Shown here one piece after another: positions 26,616-36,551 of a DNA stretch of 64,000 bases (position 1 is the stretch's first letter; each line of letters starts with the position of its first letter). Where the stretch lies: contig JBGUWU010000002.1 of NCBI GenBank assembly GCA_045221575.1, positions 62,001 through 126,000 of the forward strand, read 5' to 3'. Under the pieces are notes generated by a model. The model was not told the origin of the DNA and searched no databases. It saw nothing but the letters and a program-made list of their open reading frames with translations. The stretch is from Scybalousia_A sp045221575 (lineage in GTDB: Bacteria > Bacteroidota > Bacteroidia > Bacteroidales > P3). A program made the translations under genes and the position numbers.

Positions 26616-29600
26616 ATGAAGAGATTTTTTATAATCACAGTGTTATTATTTGTTGTAACAAATATTTATGCTCAACGATTTAACAACTTTTCTGATAATG
26701 TAGATGAATATATCAACAACTTAGAGGAGTTATACAAGACCGATGCCAATATGAAAAAAGAGCAGAAGAAAGAATGGGAACTCCTAATACCTAAGTATGA
26801 TAGCGTATGGAATACTTTTTCATCTACTCACAAAAAAGATGTTGTAAAACTCTCACAACTTATGTTGAAAAAGAATATTAGAGCAAGAAATGGTTTCTAT
26901 GATTTCTTGCTTACTCAGATTGCTTTTACATCTTCCAATCAATCTAATGAAAGTTACAACCAGTGGTTAAAAGGAATGTACAAATATCTTTCAGAACACA
27001 ATATTACTATCTACAATAAAGCAATGGAGGCAACCTATAACCTGCTTGCTAATAACTGTATCTATCTTTCTAAGATAACACGATGGTCTTTTGATGAAAA
27101 TGTAAGTTATATTTTTAGAGAAGATACAGCAAGAGGAGTCTATGCAGACTTTTCTAATCCTATAAATCTTACTTATTCTTCAAATGCTGATGCTAATACT
27201 ATTTATAATACTGTTGGTCGTCTTTATCTTATGGAAGAAAATTGGGAAGGAAACAACGGTATTGTTACATGGGAAAAGGTTGGATTGAATAAAGACAGTG
27301 TTTATGTTACTCTTGGCAAATATAATGTTGTTTTAAAGACTGCTGGGTTTAATGCAGACAGCGTGCAGTTTGTAAATAAAGAGTATTTTTCTCATACATT
27401 AGAGGGTTATTTTACAGACATTTGTTCAGAAAAGGTGAAAGGCAAAGGTAAGTATCCTTTATTCAATTCCTATAAAAGAGAGGAGATAATAAAAAACGTC
27501 TTTCCTCAAGTTGATTATATAGGAGGCTTCACTCAACAAGGAGGACGTTTTCTTGGAACAGGAGATGTAAAAGAGCCTGCACGTTTAGTTTTCTATAAAG
27601 ATGGAGCGGTGTTTATGGTTGCAAAGGCAATTGAACATCCGTTTTCAAGGGACGGTATAATAACAGATAATTGTCAGGTAACGTTTTATATAAATAAAGA
27701 TTCTGTTTATCACCCAGGAACAAAAATGAACTTCAATAAAAGTACTCGTCAAATACTTTGCTCAGATACCAAGACAGGAATTTCTTCTTCTCCTTGGGTA
27801 GATTCTTATCATTGTTTAGATATTTATACTGAGGCTGTTTATGCTGGATTAGATGAACATACTATTGAATTTACATCTATCAAAGGACCAAACAAAAAAA
27901 GTTTTGCAACCTTTGAGAGCAACAATTACTATTCTGCAAAACGTTGGTATGAAGTTCAAAAGATGGATGAAATATCTCCATTGGAGAGGGTTATGTTGTA
28001 CACAAACAAAACAGGAAAGAAAATATTTACAGTTAAACAATTTTCTAAATATACAGGTTTAGATGAAACTCAATGTAAATTACTTCTTATGAATCTTTCT
28101 TTAAATGGATTTATGAGTTATGAGTCTTATAGAGAAACAGCTGTTGTTAAAGATAAACTTTATTCTTATATAAAAGCAAACCGTAAGCAACAAGATTATG
28201 ATGCTTTGCGATTCACATCTTCAACTTCTCAAGGTGAAGCAAACGCAGTTTTGAATATGTTTGATATGGATTTAAGGCTAAGTGGCGTGGAAACATTTTT
28301 CGTAAGCGACACTCATAGCGTTTCAATCACACCAAAGGGAGGAAAAATGACGATGCAGAAAAACAGAGACTTCTCTTTTGATGGATTAATCGCAGCTGGT
28401 AGATTTCGTATGTCAGGAACAGATTGTAAGTTCTCTTACGATGATTTTAAAATAAACCTTCCTCAAATGGATTCAATGAAGTTTTATGTACCTTCTTTTA
28501 CAGATTCAAATACATTCATAATGATACAAACGCCTATCCAAAAACTAAGTTGCGAACTCGTTATTGATTCTTCAACAAACAAGAGTTCTATTAAAAAGAT
28601 AGACGGTTATCCTTTGCTAACTTCATTAAAAAACTCATTTGTTTATTATGATTATGCTCACATTCAAGGAGGAGTATATAATAGAGAGAATTTCTACTAT
28701 GAGCTTAAACCTTTTGTAATAAGAAATATGTTCTCCTTTAAATCGGAGGACATTCGCTTAGAAGGAGAGTTACATTCTGCTGGAATATTTCCTACAATCA
28801 ACGAGCCATTGGTTGTTATGAAAGACTATTCTTTAGGATTTAAGAAAGACTTTTCAACTAATGCTTTAGCAGTTTATGGAGGTAAGGCTGAGTATTATAA
28901 TTCTGTGGATTTAAGTGCTAATGGTTTATTGGGTACAGGTAAGTTTGTTTATGGTGCTTCTTCTTCATTGTCTAAGAAATTCGTCTTTCACCCAGATTCA
29001 ATGTTCTGTACAACACAAAACTTTGAATACAAAGCACCAGATGTTAAGGTAACAAAAACTTTAGAACATTTTTATCCATCATTAGACTATATGATTGTAG
29101 AGCAGAAAGCAGAACCTTTTGATATGTATGCTGATAATCATTCTCTACACAAAGGTTATTTAAAAGTAACTTCTACAGCATTGACAGGAGGAGGTGAAAA
29201 TCATACTGATGAAATGATTGTAAGGGCAGGAGATTTTAAATATATGCCTGACGGTTATACTTCCGACAGTGCATCATTAACTATTCTTTCTTTAGACAGA
29301 AACAGTGTTGCTTTTGAATCCGAAGAACTTAAAGCAAGTGTTAGTCTTAAAGAACGAAAAGGTAATTTTACATCTAAAACAGGTGTAAGACAGAGTACAA
29401 TGCCTATGTTACAGTATATGTGTTTTGCTGATAAGTTTTCTTGGGATATGGATACCAAACTACTTTCTTTGCAAAAGACAGGAACAAATAACGTTGCTGT
29501 GGCTATGGAGGGTAAAACAGTGGCAGAACTCTTGGATTTGGAACAAGAAGGAGCTGAGTTTATTAGCATACATCCAAATCAAGATAGCCTAAGTTTCCAT

Positions 29601-31067
29601 TCTACCAACGCAAAACTTAACTTGCAGACAAAAGAACTCACTGCTCAGGGAGTGTATTTGATAAGATGTGCAGACGCAGGCATAAAACCGGCTAACAATA
29701 CTATAGTTCTACACCCAGGAGCTCAAATGGACACAATAGAAAAAGCAGATGTCTTGTTTAATACTCAGAACCGTTTGCACCTTGCTTATGATTCCAGAGT
29801 ACATATAGCATCAAAGAATTTATATTCTGCTAATGGTTATATAGATTACAAAGATGCTGAAGGTAAAAAGACACCTGTATTTTTCAAAGAGATAACTTCT
29901 GCAACAGGTTATTCTGTTGGTTATGCAGAAATATTGAAAGAACAGCCATTGAATCTTAGTGATGCTTTCCGTTTCTATGGAGAAGTAAGTCTTGTTGCTC
30001 AAGATTCGGCCTTTATGTTTGACGGTGGAGTAAGCATTGCTTTAGATTGTTCTAACGGTAAAGAAATACCTTACTTAAAATTTGCTTCAAAAATCAATGC
30101 AGAAAATATAGAGATACCTATTTCAGAAGCTCCTGTAGATGTTGATGGTAATAGGATAACAACTTCTATTCTTTTCAAAGAAAGAAATCTTGAACCAAAA
30201 CTTGCTTTCTTTAGTTCTGATGTAGAAGGTGATAATGTATTCCTAAAAGCTAAAGGTTTCTTAACCTATGATAAAAAATCCAATGAATATCGTATTGCAA
30301 GCAAAGAAAAGTTAGAAGACTTTGCAAACGTAACAGGAGATTATCTTGTTGTAAATCGTAAATCTTGCAAATCAAAAGGCTTAGGCAATATAAAAATAGG
30401 CTTGCCTTTGGGAGGAGTAGTGGAAAGTAATAACTATGGTGAAATATCATTAAATGGAGATAATACCTCTATAAAAATGTCTATGGCTCTTATGTTCCCA
30501 TTCTCAGAAGAAGCTCTAAATATTATGGGTGCGAATCTATATGACGATATGAATTTGGAACAGTTAGATATTGAGAACTCTCGCTACAAAGAATATTTAC
30601 CATATATCTTTGGAGCAGAGAAAGGAGAGGAGTATTTGATTGACTTGGTTAGCAACAACGAGTGGGAAAAGATACCAAAAGAAATGGCTTTCACTATGTT
30701 CTTCCCAGATGTCAATCTTCGCTGGGACGAAATCCGTAACTGCTATCTTGCTATGGGCGATGTTTCATTAGGAATCGTTGGTAAGCACCAAATAAATAAG
30801 AAGATAAAATCTCGTATCCAGATGATAAAAACAGGAGTTTCAACCGAGATTCGTATATATTTGGAACAAGATATGGATAATTGGTATTATTTCTCTTATA
30901 ATGGAGCCAGCATGTCAGCCGTTTCTTCCGATGAAAACTTTAACGACTTAGTAAAGAATGCAAAGAAAAACGAATTCAAAGGAAAGAATGGAAAGATATA
31001 CACATTTAGGCTTGCACCAGAAGCAGATAAGCGTAACTTTATTCGTAGCATAGAACTAAGTGAATAA
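26616..31067 (+). CDS. Large exported protein of unknown function (1483 residues)
   Basis: I do not recognise this protein. The start ATG at 26616 gives a good signal peptide (MKRFFIITVLLFVVTNIYAQ); upstream in-frame codons would overlap the SGNH-like gene and spoil it. The first ~250 residues are helical and Trp/Tyr-rich. The remainder alternates short beta strands with repeated phrases such as G-x-x-x-ASG/SANGYI and DFxFDG, suggesting a long beta-rich periplasmic or surface structure somewhat like LptD/OstA-type strand repeats, but this is only an impression. There is no T9SS C-terminal domain and no lipobox. It lies 38 bp after the SGNH-like gene and is probably in its operon. Confidence 0.7.
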   Translation: MKRFFIITVLLFVVTNIYAQRFNNFSDNVDEYINNLEELYKTDANMKKEQKKEWELLIPKYDSVWNTFSSTHKKDVVKLSQLMLKKNIRARNGFYDFLLTQIAFTSSNQSNESYNQWLKGMYKYLSEHNITIYNKAMEATYNLLANNCIYLSKITRWSFDENVSYIFREDTARGVYADFSNPINLTYSSNADANTIYNTVGRLYLMEENWEGNNGIVTWEKVGLNKDSVYVTLGKYNVVLKTAGFNADSVQFVNKEYFSHTLEGYFTDICSEKVKGKGKYPLFNSYKREEIIKNVFPQVDYIGGFTQQGGRFLGTGDVKEPARLVFYKDGAVFMVAKAIEHPFSRDGIITDNCQVTFYINKDSVYHPGTKMNFNKSTRQILCSDTKTGISSSPWVDSYHCLDIYTEAVYAGLDEHTIEFTSIKGPNKKSFATFESNNYYSAKRWYEVQKMDEISPLERVMLYTNKTGKKIFTVKQFSKYTGLDETQCKLLLMNLSLNGFMSYESYRETAVVKDKLYSYIKANRKQQDYDALRFTSSTSQGEANAVLNMFDMDLRLSGVETFFVSDTHSVSITPKGGKMTMQKNRDFSFDGLIAAGRFRMSGTDCKFSYDDFKINLPQMDSMKFYVPSFTDSNTFIMIQTPIQKLSCELVIDSSTNKSSIKKIDGYPLLTSLKNSFVYYDYAHIQGGVYNRENFYYELKPFVIRNMFSFKSEDIRLEGELHSAGIFPTINEPLVVMKDYSLGFKKDFSTNALAVYGGKAEYYNSVDLSANGLLGTGKFVYGASSSLSKKFVFHPDSMFCTTQNFEYKAPDVKVTKTLEHFYPSLDYMIVEQKAEPFDMYADNHSLHKGYLKVTSTALTGGGENHTDEMIVRAGDFKYMPDGYTSDSASLTILSLDRNSVAFESEELKASVSLKERKGNFTSKTGVRQSTMPMLQYMCFADKFSWDMDTKLLSLQKTGTNNVAVAMEGKTVAELLDLEQEGAEFISIHPNQDSLSFHSTNAKLNLQTKELTAQGVYLIRCADAGIKPANNTIVLHPGAQMDTIEKADVLFNTQNRLHLAYDSRVHIASKNLYSANGYIDYKDAEGKKTPVFFKEITSATGYSVGYAEILKEQPLNLSDAFRFYGEVSLVAQDSAFMFDGGVSIALDCSNGKEIPYLKFASKINAENIEIPISEAPVDVDGNRITTSILFKERNLEPKLAFFSSDVEGDNVFLKAKGFLTYDKKSNEYRIASKEKLEDFANVTGDYLVVNRKSCKSKGLGNIKIGLPLGGVVESNNYGEISLNGDNTSIKMSMALMFPFSEEALNIMGANLYDDMNLEQLDIENSRYKEYLPYIFGAEKGEEYLIDLVSNNEWEKIPKEMAFTMFFPDVNLRWDEIRNCYLAMGDVSLGIVGKHQINKKIKSRIQMIKTGVSTEIRIYLEQDMDNWYYFSYNGASMSAVSSDENFNDLVKNAKKNEFKGKNGKIYTFRLAPEADKRNFIRSIELSE

Positions 31068-31120
31068 CTTTTACAATAAAAAAACAAAAATAGCGTTATA
31101 GGAATTAAAAATATTGAACG

Positions 31121-31549
31121 ATGAAAAAATTATTAATAATAACAATAGCATGTTTTGGAATGTTGTTTTCTTCTTTTGCACAGGAGATTCAACAGAGTTG
31201 TACCATAGTAGAAACATCTGTAAAGAATAATCTATATTATAATTTTACTCTTTCTGGTGATGGTTTTTTATCATACAATTGGGGAGATAACGATGATAAT
31301 CATACAACTATTTCAGTGGATTTAACTAAGGTTACAATCTCAAAAGATTATTCTCTTTCAGCTCCAAAAGTTTGGATAAATTGTATTGATAACAATTCTT
31401 GCATAGATGAGGTTGGTATAATGGGAGCAAGAGATGGAATGTATTTTAATTATTCTAAAACCTATTTACCTGCTAATAACGATGCAGATATGGAGGCTAT
31501 GTATATGCATTTAAATTATTTGATTAAGGTTGCAACAGGTAAATATTAA
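31121..31549 (+). CDS. Small exported protein, unknown function
   Basis: A 142-residue protein with a clear signal peptide (1-20, ending SSFAQ). The mature part has four cysteines (in QQSCTI, WINCIDNNSCID) and is otherwise polar with a predicted beta-rich character. No family was recognised. It follows the 1483-residue protein after 53 bp on the same strand and is followed by a 21-bp repeat array. Confidence 0.65.
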   Translation: MKKLLIITIACFGMLFSSFAQEIQQSCTIVETSVKNNLYYNFTLSGDGFLSYNWGDNDDNHTTISVDLTKVTISKDYSLSAPKVWINCIDNNSCIDEVGIMGARDGMYFNYSKTYLPANNDADMEAMYMHLNYLIKVATGKY

Positions 31550-31566
31550 TATTTTTCTTTTGCTGA

Positions 31567-31650
31567 AAAAAGATCAACTTTTAAGAAATTAAAATCAACT
31601 CTTAGTAAATTAAGATCAACTTTTAAGAAATTAAAATCAACTCTTTTTTT
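31567..31650. repeat. 21-bp-period intergenic array 2 (TCAACTYTT core)
   Basis: TCAAC occurs at 31574, 31595, 31616 and 31637, exactly 21 bp apart, alternating TCAACTTTTAAGAAATTAAA with a TCAACTCTTAG variant. The last unit runs into CTCTTTTTTTT as in arrays 1 and 3. It lies between convergent genes (small exported protein and gldD). Confidence 0.88.
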
Positions 31651-31682
31651 TGACAATTCAAATCTTCTTTTTAGTGTTGAGA

Positions 31683-32285
31683 TTATTGCCATTCAAAAGT
31701 GTTAATTATATGTTGCATATCTTCTTTAAGTCTTTTTATGACAGAGGAAACGGAGTCATTATTAGGAGCTATTTTATTGTTAAGTGCAAAACGAATAAAA
31801 TGTTTAGTGCTATCGGTTAAATAAAATTGATAAGGAGAAACAACATCTCTTCCTTTTAGCTCAAAAGCAGTGCCATAAACTCCTCGTTCTTCGTTTTTGT
31901 AATCTTGCTGAAGTATGCCTGCGGATAGTTTTTCGTGCCTATTTATGAAAGTAAAACAATCATTTACGGCATCTTTTAACTCTGCTTTGGAACTAAGTTT
32001 AAAGTAACTTACATTTATTTCAAAGTTATATTTTTCTACGTTTAGGTTAAACCAATAAGTGTTCTTGTTTTTGCTTTCCAATCTTTCTATCTTGCAATCC
32101 TTAGGATATTCAAAAACAAAGGGTAAATCCTTGTTTTCAAAGCGAATATATTCTGATTTTTTTACGTCAAGTCTTAAATAAGTAGGAGGTTTTGGTTGCT
32201 CTGGAGCTTTTTCACAAGAAATGAATACTAATACACAAAGCGTTAAGCAAGAGAGAATAATTGCATTTTTTTTAATAGATTTCAT
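31683..32285 (-). CDS. gldD: Gliding motility lipoprotein GldD
   Basis: A 200-residue lipoprotein with its lipobox Cys at 24 (VFISC). The order of conserved features matches GldD: a Pro-rich start of the mature part (PEQPKPPTYLRLD), LPFVFEYPKDCKIE, a WFNLNVEKYNFEINVSYF strand pair, YGTAFELKG, then QFYLTDSTKHFIRFAL, and a final HIINTFEW. GldD is needed for gliding and type IX secretion function in flavobacteria, and homologues occur in non-gliding species. It stands alone, convergent with the upstream exported-protein gene and divergent from a T9SS-exported protein gene. Confidence 0.85.
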   Translation of the reverse strand: MKSIKKNAIILSCLTLCVLVFISCEKAPEQPKPPTYLRLDVKKSEYIRFENKDLPFVFEYPKDCKIERLESKNKNTYWFNLNVEKYNFEINVSYFKLSSKAELKDAVNDCFTFINRHEKLSAGILQQDYKNEERGVYGTAFELKGRDVVSPYQFYLTDSTKHFIRFALNNKIAPNNDSVSSVIKRLKEDMQHIINTFEWQ

Positions 32286-32394
32286 ACTATGCTATAATTT
32301 TTTATTATTTTTGCAAAAATAATTATTTTATTTGGATATTTTGCAACAAAATGTCAAAAATGTTGTCATATAAGAGAAAAGAAATAATAAAGAT

Positions 32395-34779
32395 ATGAAA
32401 AAGTATAATTTTGCTTTTATAATTATGGGCTTGTGTTTCTTGTTGAGCAGTAATGTCTTCTCACAAGTAACAGTTACTCCTTATTCTGGTTCTATAGCCA
32501 ATTTGATTAGACAGAACTTTATTTCTGATTCCAGCGTTGAATTGGTTGTTGAGTATGGACGTGAGCCTAAGTTCAATGGACAAACAACAATAAGTTATCC
32601 TGCTTACAATCAATTAGGAACATTTACTAATGCAGATACAACAGGAAACAATATGCCTTTGGCTTCTGGAATAGTTATGGTTACTGGAATGTGCACTGAT
32701 GCTGGAAGTACTTCTTATCAAAGTATAGTAAGCTCGTCATCTTCTCCTGCATGTAATGATTGTGCACTGGAACGCTCGCCTTCTTTGTATTATACTTATC
32801 GTGCAACAGGATCTACTCAGAGTATGAATGATGTGGCTTGTATGTCTTTTTGGATAATACCTAAGAGTGAAAAAATATCTTTTGGTTATTCGTTTGCATC
32901 TGAGGAATATCCAAATTTTGTTTGTTCTTCTTTTAACGATGTTTTTGGTTTTTATATATCAGGGCCCTATGACGAAAATGGAAATTTGATAGGTGATTAC
33001 TCGGCTGGAGAAGTTTATCAAAACGAGAATATTGCCATTATCCCGAACTCAGACGATGCTGTTATGATAAACACTGTAAATGGAGGATCTTCTGCTGGTT
33101 CTGCTACTCCTTGTATTTTAACTAATACAGAATACTTTAGGCCAAACTATAATGCTTATGCCAGCAATAATTGTGAAATGGGTGGATATACAGTAGATTT
33201 AACAACAAAGAAAATAGAAGTTACTCCATGTTATAGATACAGAATTGAGTTAGCGATTGCTGATATTGGAGACCATGCCTATAATTCTGCAGTTTATCTT
33301 AAAGCAAACTCTTTGCAAGCAGAAATGATAAATTTTTCAGCAGAAGATGATGAAGCAGTAGAACATACTTCTGAGGGCTATCCTGTTTATATTAAGGGTT
33401 GTAGTAAAATGAAAGTAAAAGTAGCAGCAAATTATCAAGTAGAAACTAATAAACAGTATTCTGTAGAGATAGGAAAAACAGAAGTAAGTACTCTAACTTT
33501 GGGAACAGATTATGTTTTACAAGATGAACTTGGTAATGAGGTGGGAAGTACTATAACAATACCAAGATACGGAACAGAAGGTGAATTTTATATTTATTTT
33601 CTTCACAATTCAAATAAGATAGCTCAAACACAAGATACTCTTTTGCTTATTTCAGAATTTGTAAATGATTGTACTCCTCGTGACACTATTCATATCATAC
33701 TAAGGGAACCAGAAACTATGGACGCATACGTTGTTGGAGGAAAAACTTATTGCGATAATGAACTTCCTAAGACTGAAGAAATAAAAGTAGTGAGCAAAGG
33801 CGGACATAAATATATGAAGACAACAATAACAAACTCTCTAAACGAAGAACCTTTTGAAGATCTAACAAGATATGATGGTGCAGACTCTGTTGTTGTGGTC
33901 TTTAATCCTGTTATACATGAGCATGTGTTTTACTATATAACTGTTGAAGATTCTTGTGGTAGAACATTTTCTGAAACTATTGAGTATAAGATTCAAGCAG
34001 CTAATACTACAGCTTCAATAAGTGATGACCGTATTTGTGAAGGTGATCAAGTTACTCTTTCTTGTCCTGCAACGGCAATGTATGCTTGGAGTTCTCAGCC
34101 TACTGATGAATCTCTATTTGGTCAAGAAACAGTAAGACAACCAAAAGTTACTCCATCAAAGAACACAGAGTATACCGTAACAATTACTGATGAAAATGGT
34201 TGTGTTGCTTCTTCATCTGTAAGTGTTATAGTTGTTCCAATGGTAAAAGCAAGAATGGGATTATCTTCTCATACTCTAAGATTATCTGATGCTACTCTTT
34301 TATATGAAGACCTTACTATAAACGCAGTAGATAGATTTTGGGATTTAGGAGATGGAACCACAACAACACTTGTTGCTGGTGCAGAAACATATCCTACTAC
34401 AGATACAGGAACTTATGAAATTATGCTTGTAGCTTATAATTCTGCTGGTTGTGCAGATACAGTTTATGATTATATAAGAGTTTTGCCAGATTTCACTATT
34501 TATATTCCTAACGCATTTATTCCTGGTGATGCAAATGAAAACCTTGCTATATTTAGACCAGTAGGCTCTATGTTGGAATATTATACATTAGATGTATATA
34601 ATCGTTGGGGTGCTAAAATATTTAGTGGAAAACCTAATGAAGGTTGGGACGGTAGAATGGACGATGGCTTTGTTCAACAAGGAACATACGTTTATGATAT
34701 ATTCTATAAAGATGGTGATGGATTGTTACAAAGAAAAACAGGAACATTTACTGCTTTACCAAAGAGTGATATTAAATAA
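32395..34779 (+). CDS. Large T9SS-secreted protein with choice-of-anchor L, PKD and type B (CHU_C) sorting domain
   Basis: A 794-residue secreted protein. A signal peptide (1-24) is followed by a choice-of-anchor L-type domain (about 30-310, with FGYSFASEEYPNFVCSSFND). Next come Ig-like segments, a PKD-like domain near 620-700 (RFWDLGDGTTTT), and the C-terminal gliding-motility/CHU_C domain (IYIPNAFIPGDANENL to the end, with YNRWG and GTYVYDI). That last domain is the type B signal for export by the type IX system. Its function on the surface, probably adhesion, is inferred from the domains. It ends in a hairpin terminator. Confidence 0.9.
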   Translation: MKKYNFAFIIMGLCFLLSSNVFSQVTVTPYSGSIANLIRQNFISDSSVELVVEYGREPKFNGQTTISYPAYNQLGTFTNADTTGNNMPLASGIVMVTGMCTDAGSTSYQSIVSSSSSPACNDCALERSPSLYYTYRATGSTQSMNDVACMSFWIIPKSEKISFGYSFASEEYPNFVCSSFNDVFGFYISGPYDENGNLIGDYSAGEVYQNENIAIIPNSDDAVMINTVNGGSSAGSATPCILTNTEYFRPNYNAYASNNCEMGGYTVDLTTKKIEVTPCYRYRIELAIADIGDHAYNSAVYLKANSLQAEMINFSAEDDEAVEHTSEGYPVYIKGCSKMKVKVAANYQVETNKQYSVEIGKTEVSTLTLGTDYVLQDELGNEVGSTITIPRYGTEGEFYIYFLHNSNKIAQTQDTLLLISEFVNDCTPRDTIHIILREPETMDAYVVGGKTYCDNELPKTEEIKVVSKGGHKYMKTTITNSLNEEPFEDLTRYDGADSVVVVFNPVIHEHVFYYITVEDSCGRTFSETIEYKIQAANTTASISDDRICEGDQVTLSCPATAMYAWSSQPTDESLFGQETVRQPKVTPSKNTEYTVTITDENGCVASSSVSVIVVPMVKARMGLSSHTLRLSDATLLYEDLTINAVDRFWDLGDGTTTTLVAGAETYPTTDTGTYEIMLVAYNSAGCADTVYDYIRVLPDFTIYIPNAFIPGDANENLAIFRPVGSMLEYYTLDVYNRWGAKIFSGKPNEGWDGRMDDGFVQQGTYVYDIFYKDGDGLLQRKTGTFTALPKSDIK

Positions 34780-34795
34780 TAAAATAATAACCAAG

Positions 34796-34827
34796 AAAAA
34801 GGACGAGGTTTAGACTTTGTCCTTTTT
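34796..34827 (+). terminator. Intrinsic terminator
   Basis: AAAAAGGAC (34796-34804) pairs with GTCCTTTTT (34819-34827) and runs into a T-rich tail. It ends the T9SS-protein transcript, 16 bp before birA. Confidence 0.8.
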
Positions 34828-34842
34828 GTTTTATTGTAGAAT

Positions 34843-35601
34843 ATGCAACAATATGAACTAATACAATTAGAAGAAGTAACTTCTACACAAACCTACTTGA
34901 TAGATAAAGATGAAAATCTTGCTCTACAAGAATTTACTACTGTTTATACAAGCAATCAAACCTTAGGCAGAGGACAAGGAACAAATAAATGGGAAAGTGA
35001 GAAAGGAAAAAACATTAGTTTTTCTTTTCTTCTTAGGCCTATTTTCCTTAATCCATCTAATCAATATTTGATTACTAAGATTATTTCTCTTGCTATTGTT
35101 GAAGTATTGCAAGATTATGGAATAAAAAACGTTAAAATCAAATGGCCAAATGATATATATGTAAATGAAAATAAGATTTGTGGAATATTGGTGCAAAATA
35201 AGATAATAGGCAATGAACTTTCTGCAGTATATGTTGGCATAGGTATAAACATAAACCAGACAAAGTTTTCTTTTGCTCCCAATCCTACTTCTTTCTTCTT
35301 GGAAATGGAAAAGGAATATTCAAAACAAGAAGTCTTTCAAGCTTGTATGCAAAGAATAATATCCTTATATGAAGAATTTAAAACAGGAAAATTAAACAAT
35401 ATAGACAAAAAGTATTTAGATAATCTTTTGTTTCTTAATCAAAAACGCAAATATGAGTACAACGGGAAGTTGATACAAGCAGAGATAAAAGACGTTAATG
35501 AATACGGACACTTAGTTTTGGAGGGCAGGGAACTTGGTCTTAAAGAAGAAAAGCTAAGCTTATTTGTAGCAGAACTAAGAGAATTGAAGTTTTTGTTTTA
35601 A
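34843..35601 (+). CDS. birA: Biotin--[acetyl-CoA-carboxylase] ligase
   Basis: A 252-residue biotin protein ligase. The biotinyl-AMP-binding loop GRGQGTNKW is at 42-50 and the catalytic-core lysine K100 is in KWPNDIY. KICGILVQ follows, and the small C-terminal domain is present. It lacks the N-terminal helix-turn-helix, so it is a plain ligase without repressor function. It attaches biotin to carboxylases such as those feeding methylmalonyl-CoA or malonyl-CoA pathways. It is preceded and followed by terminators, so it appears to be a single-gene unit. Confidence 0.93.
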   Translation: MQQYELIQLEEVTSTQTYLIDKDENLALQEFTTVYTSNQTLGRGQGTNKWESEKGKNISFSFLLRPIFLNPSNQYLITKIISLAIVEVLQDYGIKNVKIKWPNDIYVNENKICGILVQNKIIGNELSAVYVGIGININQTKFSFAPNPTSFFLEMEKEYSKQEVFQACMQRIISLYEEFKTGKLNNIDKKYLDNLLFLNQKRKYEYNGKLIQAEIKDVNEYGHLVLEGRELGLKEEKLSLFVAELRELKFLF

Positions 35602-35631
35602 TCTGTCGCTAAATAAGGCTAAACAAAAAAA

Positions 35632-35670
35632 ACATCTGTAAGATTATAACAAAAAAAATCTTACAGATGT
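35632..35670. terminator. Bidirectional terminator between birA and pyrF
   Basis: A 14-bp perfect stem, ACATCTGTAAGATT (35632-35645) with AATCTTACAGATGT (35657-35670), is flanked by A-run and TTTTG. It serves the convergent birA and pyrF genes. Confidence 0.88.
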
Positions 35671-35693
35671 TTTGTATAAATAACAATATAGGG

Positions 35694-36521
35694 CTATTTA
35701 TTAAGGTATGTTTTCATTTCTTGTTGAAGTTCTCTTGCTTTTTCGCCAGCTACTTTATAAAAATCTTCGGTTTTGTCTGCAAAGATTATACCTCTTGAAG
35801 AATTAACCAAAAGTCCGCAATCTTTATTCATACCATATTTACAAACTTCTTGCAATGAACCTCCTTGAGCTCCAACACCAGGAACTAAAAGAAAATGTTC
35901 AGGTACAATCTTACGAATATCAACAAACTTCTCTGCTTTTGTAGCACCGCAGACAAACATTAGGTTTTCTGTAGATGTTTCCCATTGTTGAGCGGTTGCA
36001 AGTACTTTTTCAAAAAGATTAACTCCGTTTTTGTCCTCCATATATTGAAAGTCAGCAGCACCTTCATTGCTTGTTAAAGCCAAAAGAATAACCCACTTAT
36101 TAGGATAAAGGAAAGGCATAACAGAGTCTTTACCCATATAAGGAGCAATAGTTATAGCATCAAAGTCAAAATCTCCATCTTTAGAAAGCATTGACTTAGC
36201 GTATTGTTTTGATGTGTTTCCAATATCACCTCGTTTTGCATCTGCAATTATCAAACATTCGTTTCTTTTGTCTTTTAAATAGTCCATAGTCTTTTTAAGA
36301 GATACCAAGCCTTTTATTCCATTGCTTTCATAGAAGGCAAGATTTGGCTTATAAGCGACAGTGTAGGGTAGAGTAGCGTCTATTATTTTTTTATTAAACT
36401 CAAATACAGGATCTTCTTCCTTTAATAAATGTTGAGGAATTTTTTCTATGTCGCTATCCAATCCAACACAAAGAAAACTTTGTTTGTTGTTTATCAAAGA
36501 GATTAATTCTTGTCTTGTCAT
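35694..36521 (-). CDS. pyrF: Orotidine 5'-phosphate decarboxylase (type 2)
   Basis: A 275-residue TIM-barrel enzyme that converts OMP to UMP in pyrimidine synthesis. The catalytic Asp/Lys cluster is in DAKRGDIGNT (near residue 94). FLCVGLDSD at the N-terminus and VPGVGAQGG near residue 218 are phosphate- and ligand-binding loops of the long (type 2) form. It is followed on the transcript by nothing but the bidirectional terminator, and preceded by lipB after 30 bp on the same strand, with serS further upstream. Confidence 0.95.
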   Translation of the reverse strand: MTRQELISLINNKQSFLCVGLDSDIEKIPQHLLKEEDPVFEFNKKIIDATLPYTVAYKPNLAFYESNGIKGLVSLKKTMDYLKDKRNECLIIADAKRGDIGNTSKQYAKSMLSKDGDFDFDAITIAPYMGKDSVMPFLYPNKWVILLALTSNEGAADFQYMEDKNGVNLFEKVLATAQQWETSTENLMFVCGATKAEKFVDIRKIVPEHFLLVPGVGAQGGSLQEVCKYGMNKDCGLLVNSSRGIIFADKTEDFYKVAGEKARELQQEMKTYLNK

Positions 36522-36551
36522 AATTTTTATATTGATTTTAGATTTTCTGGA

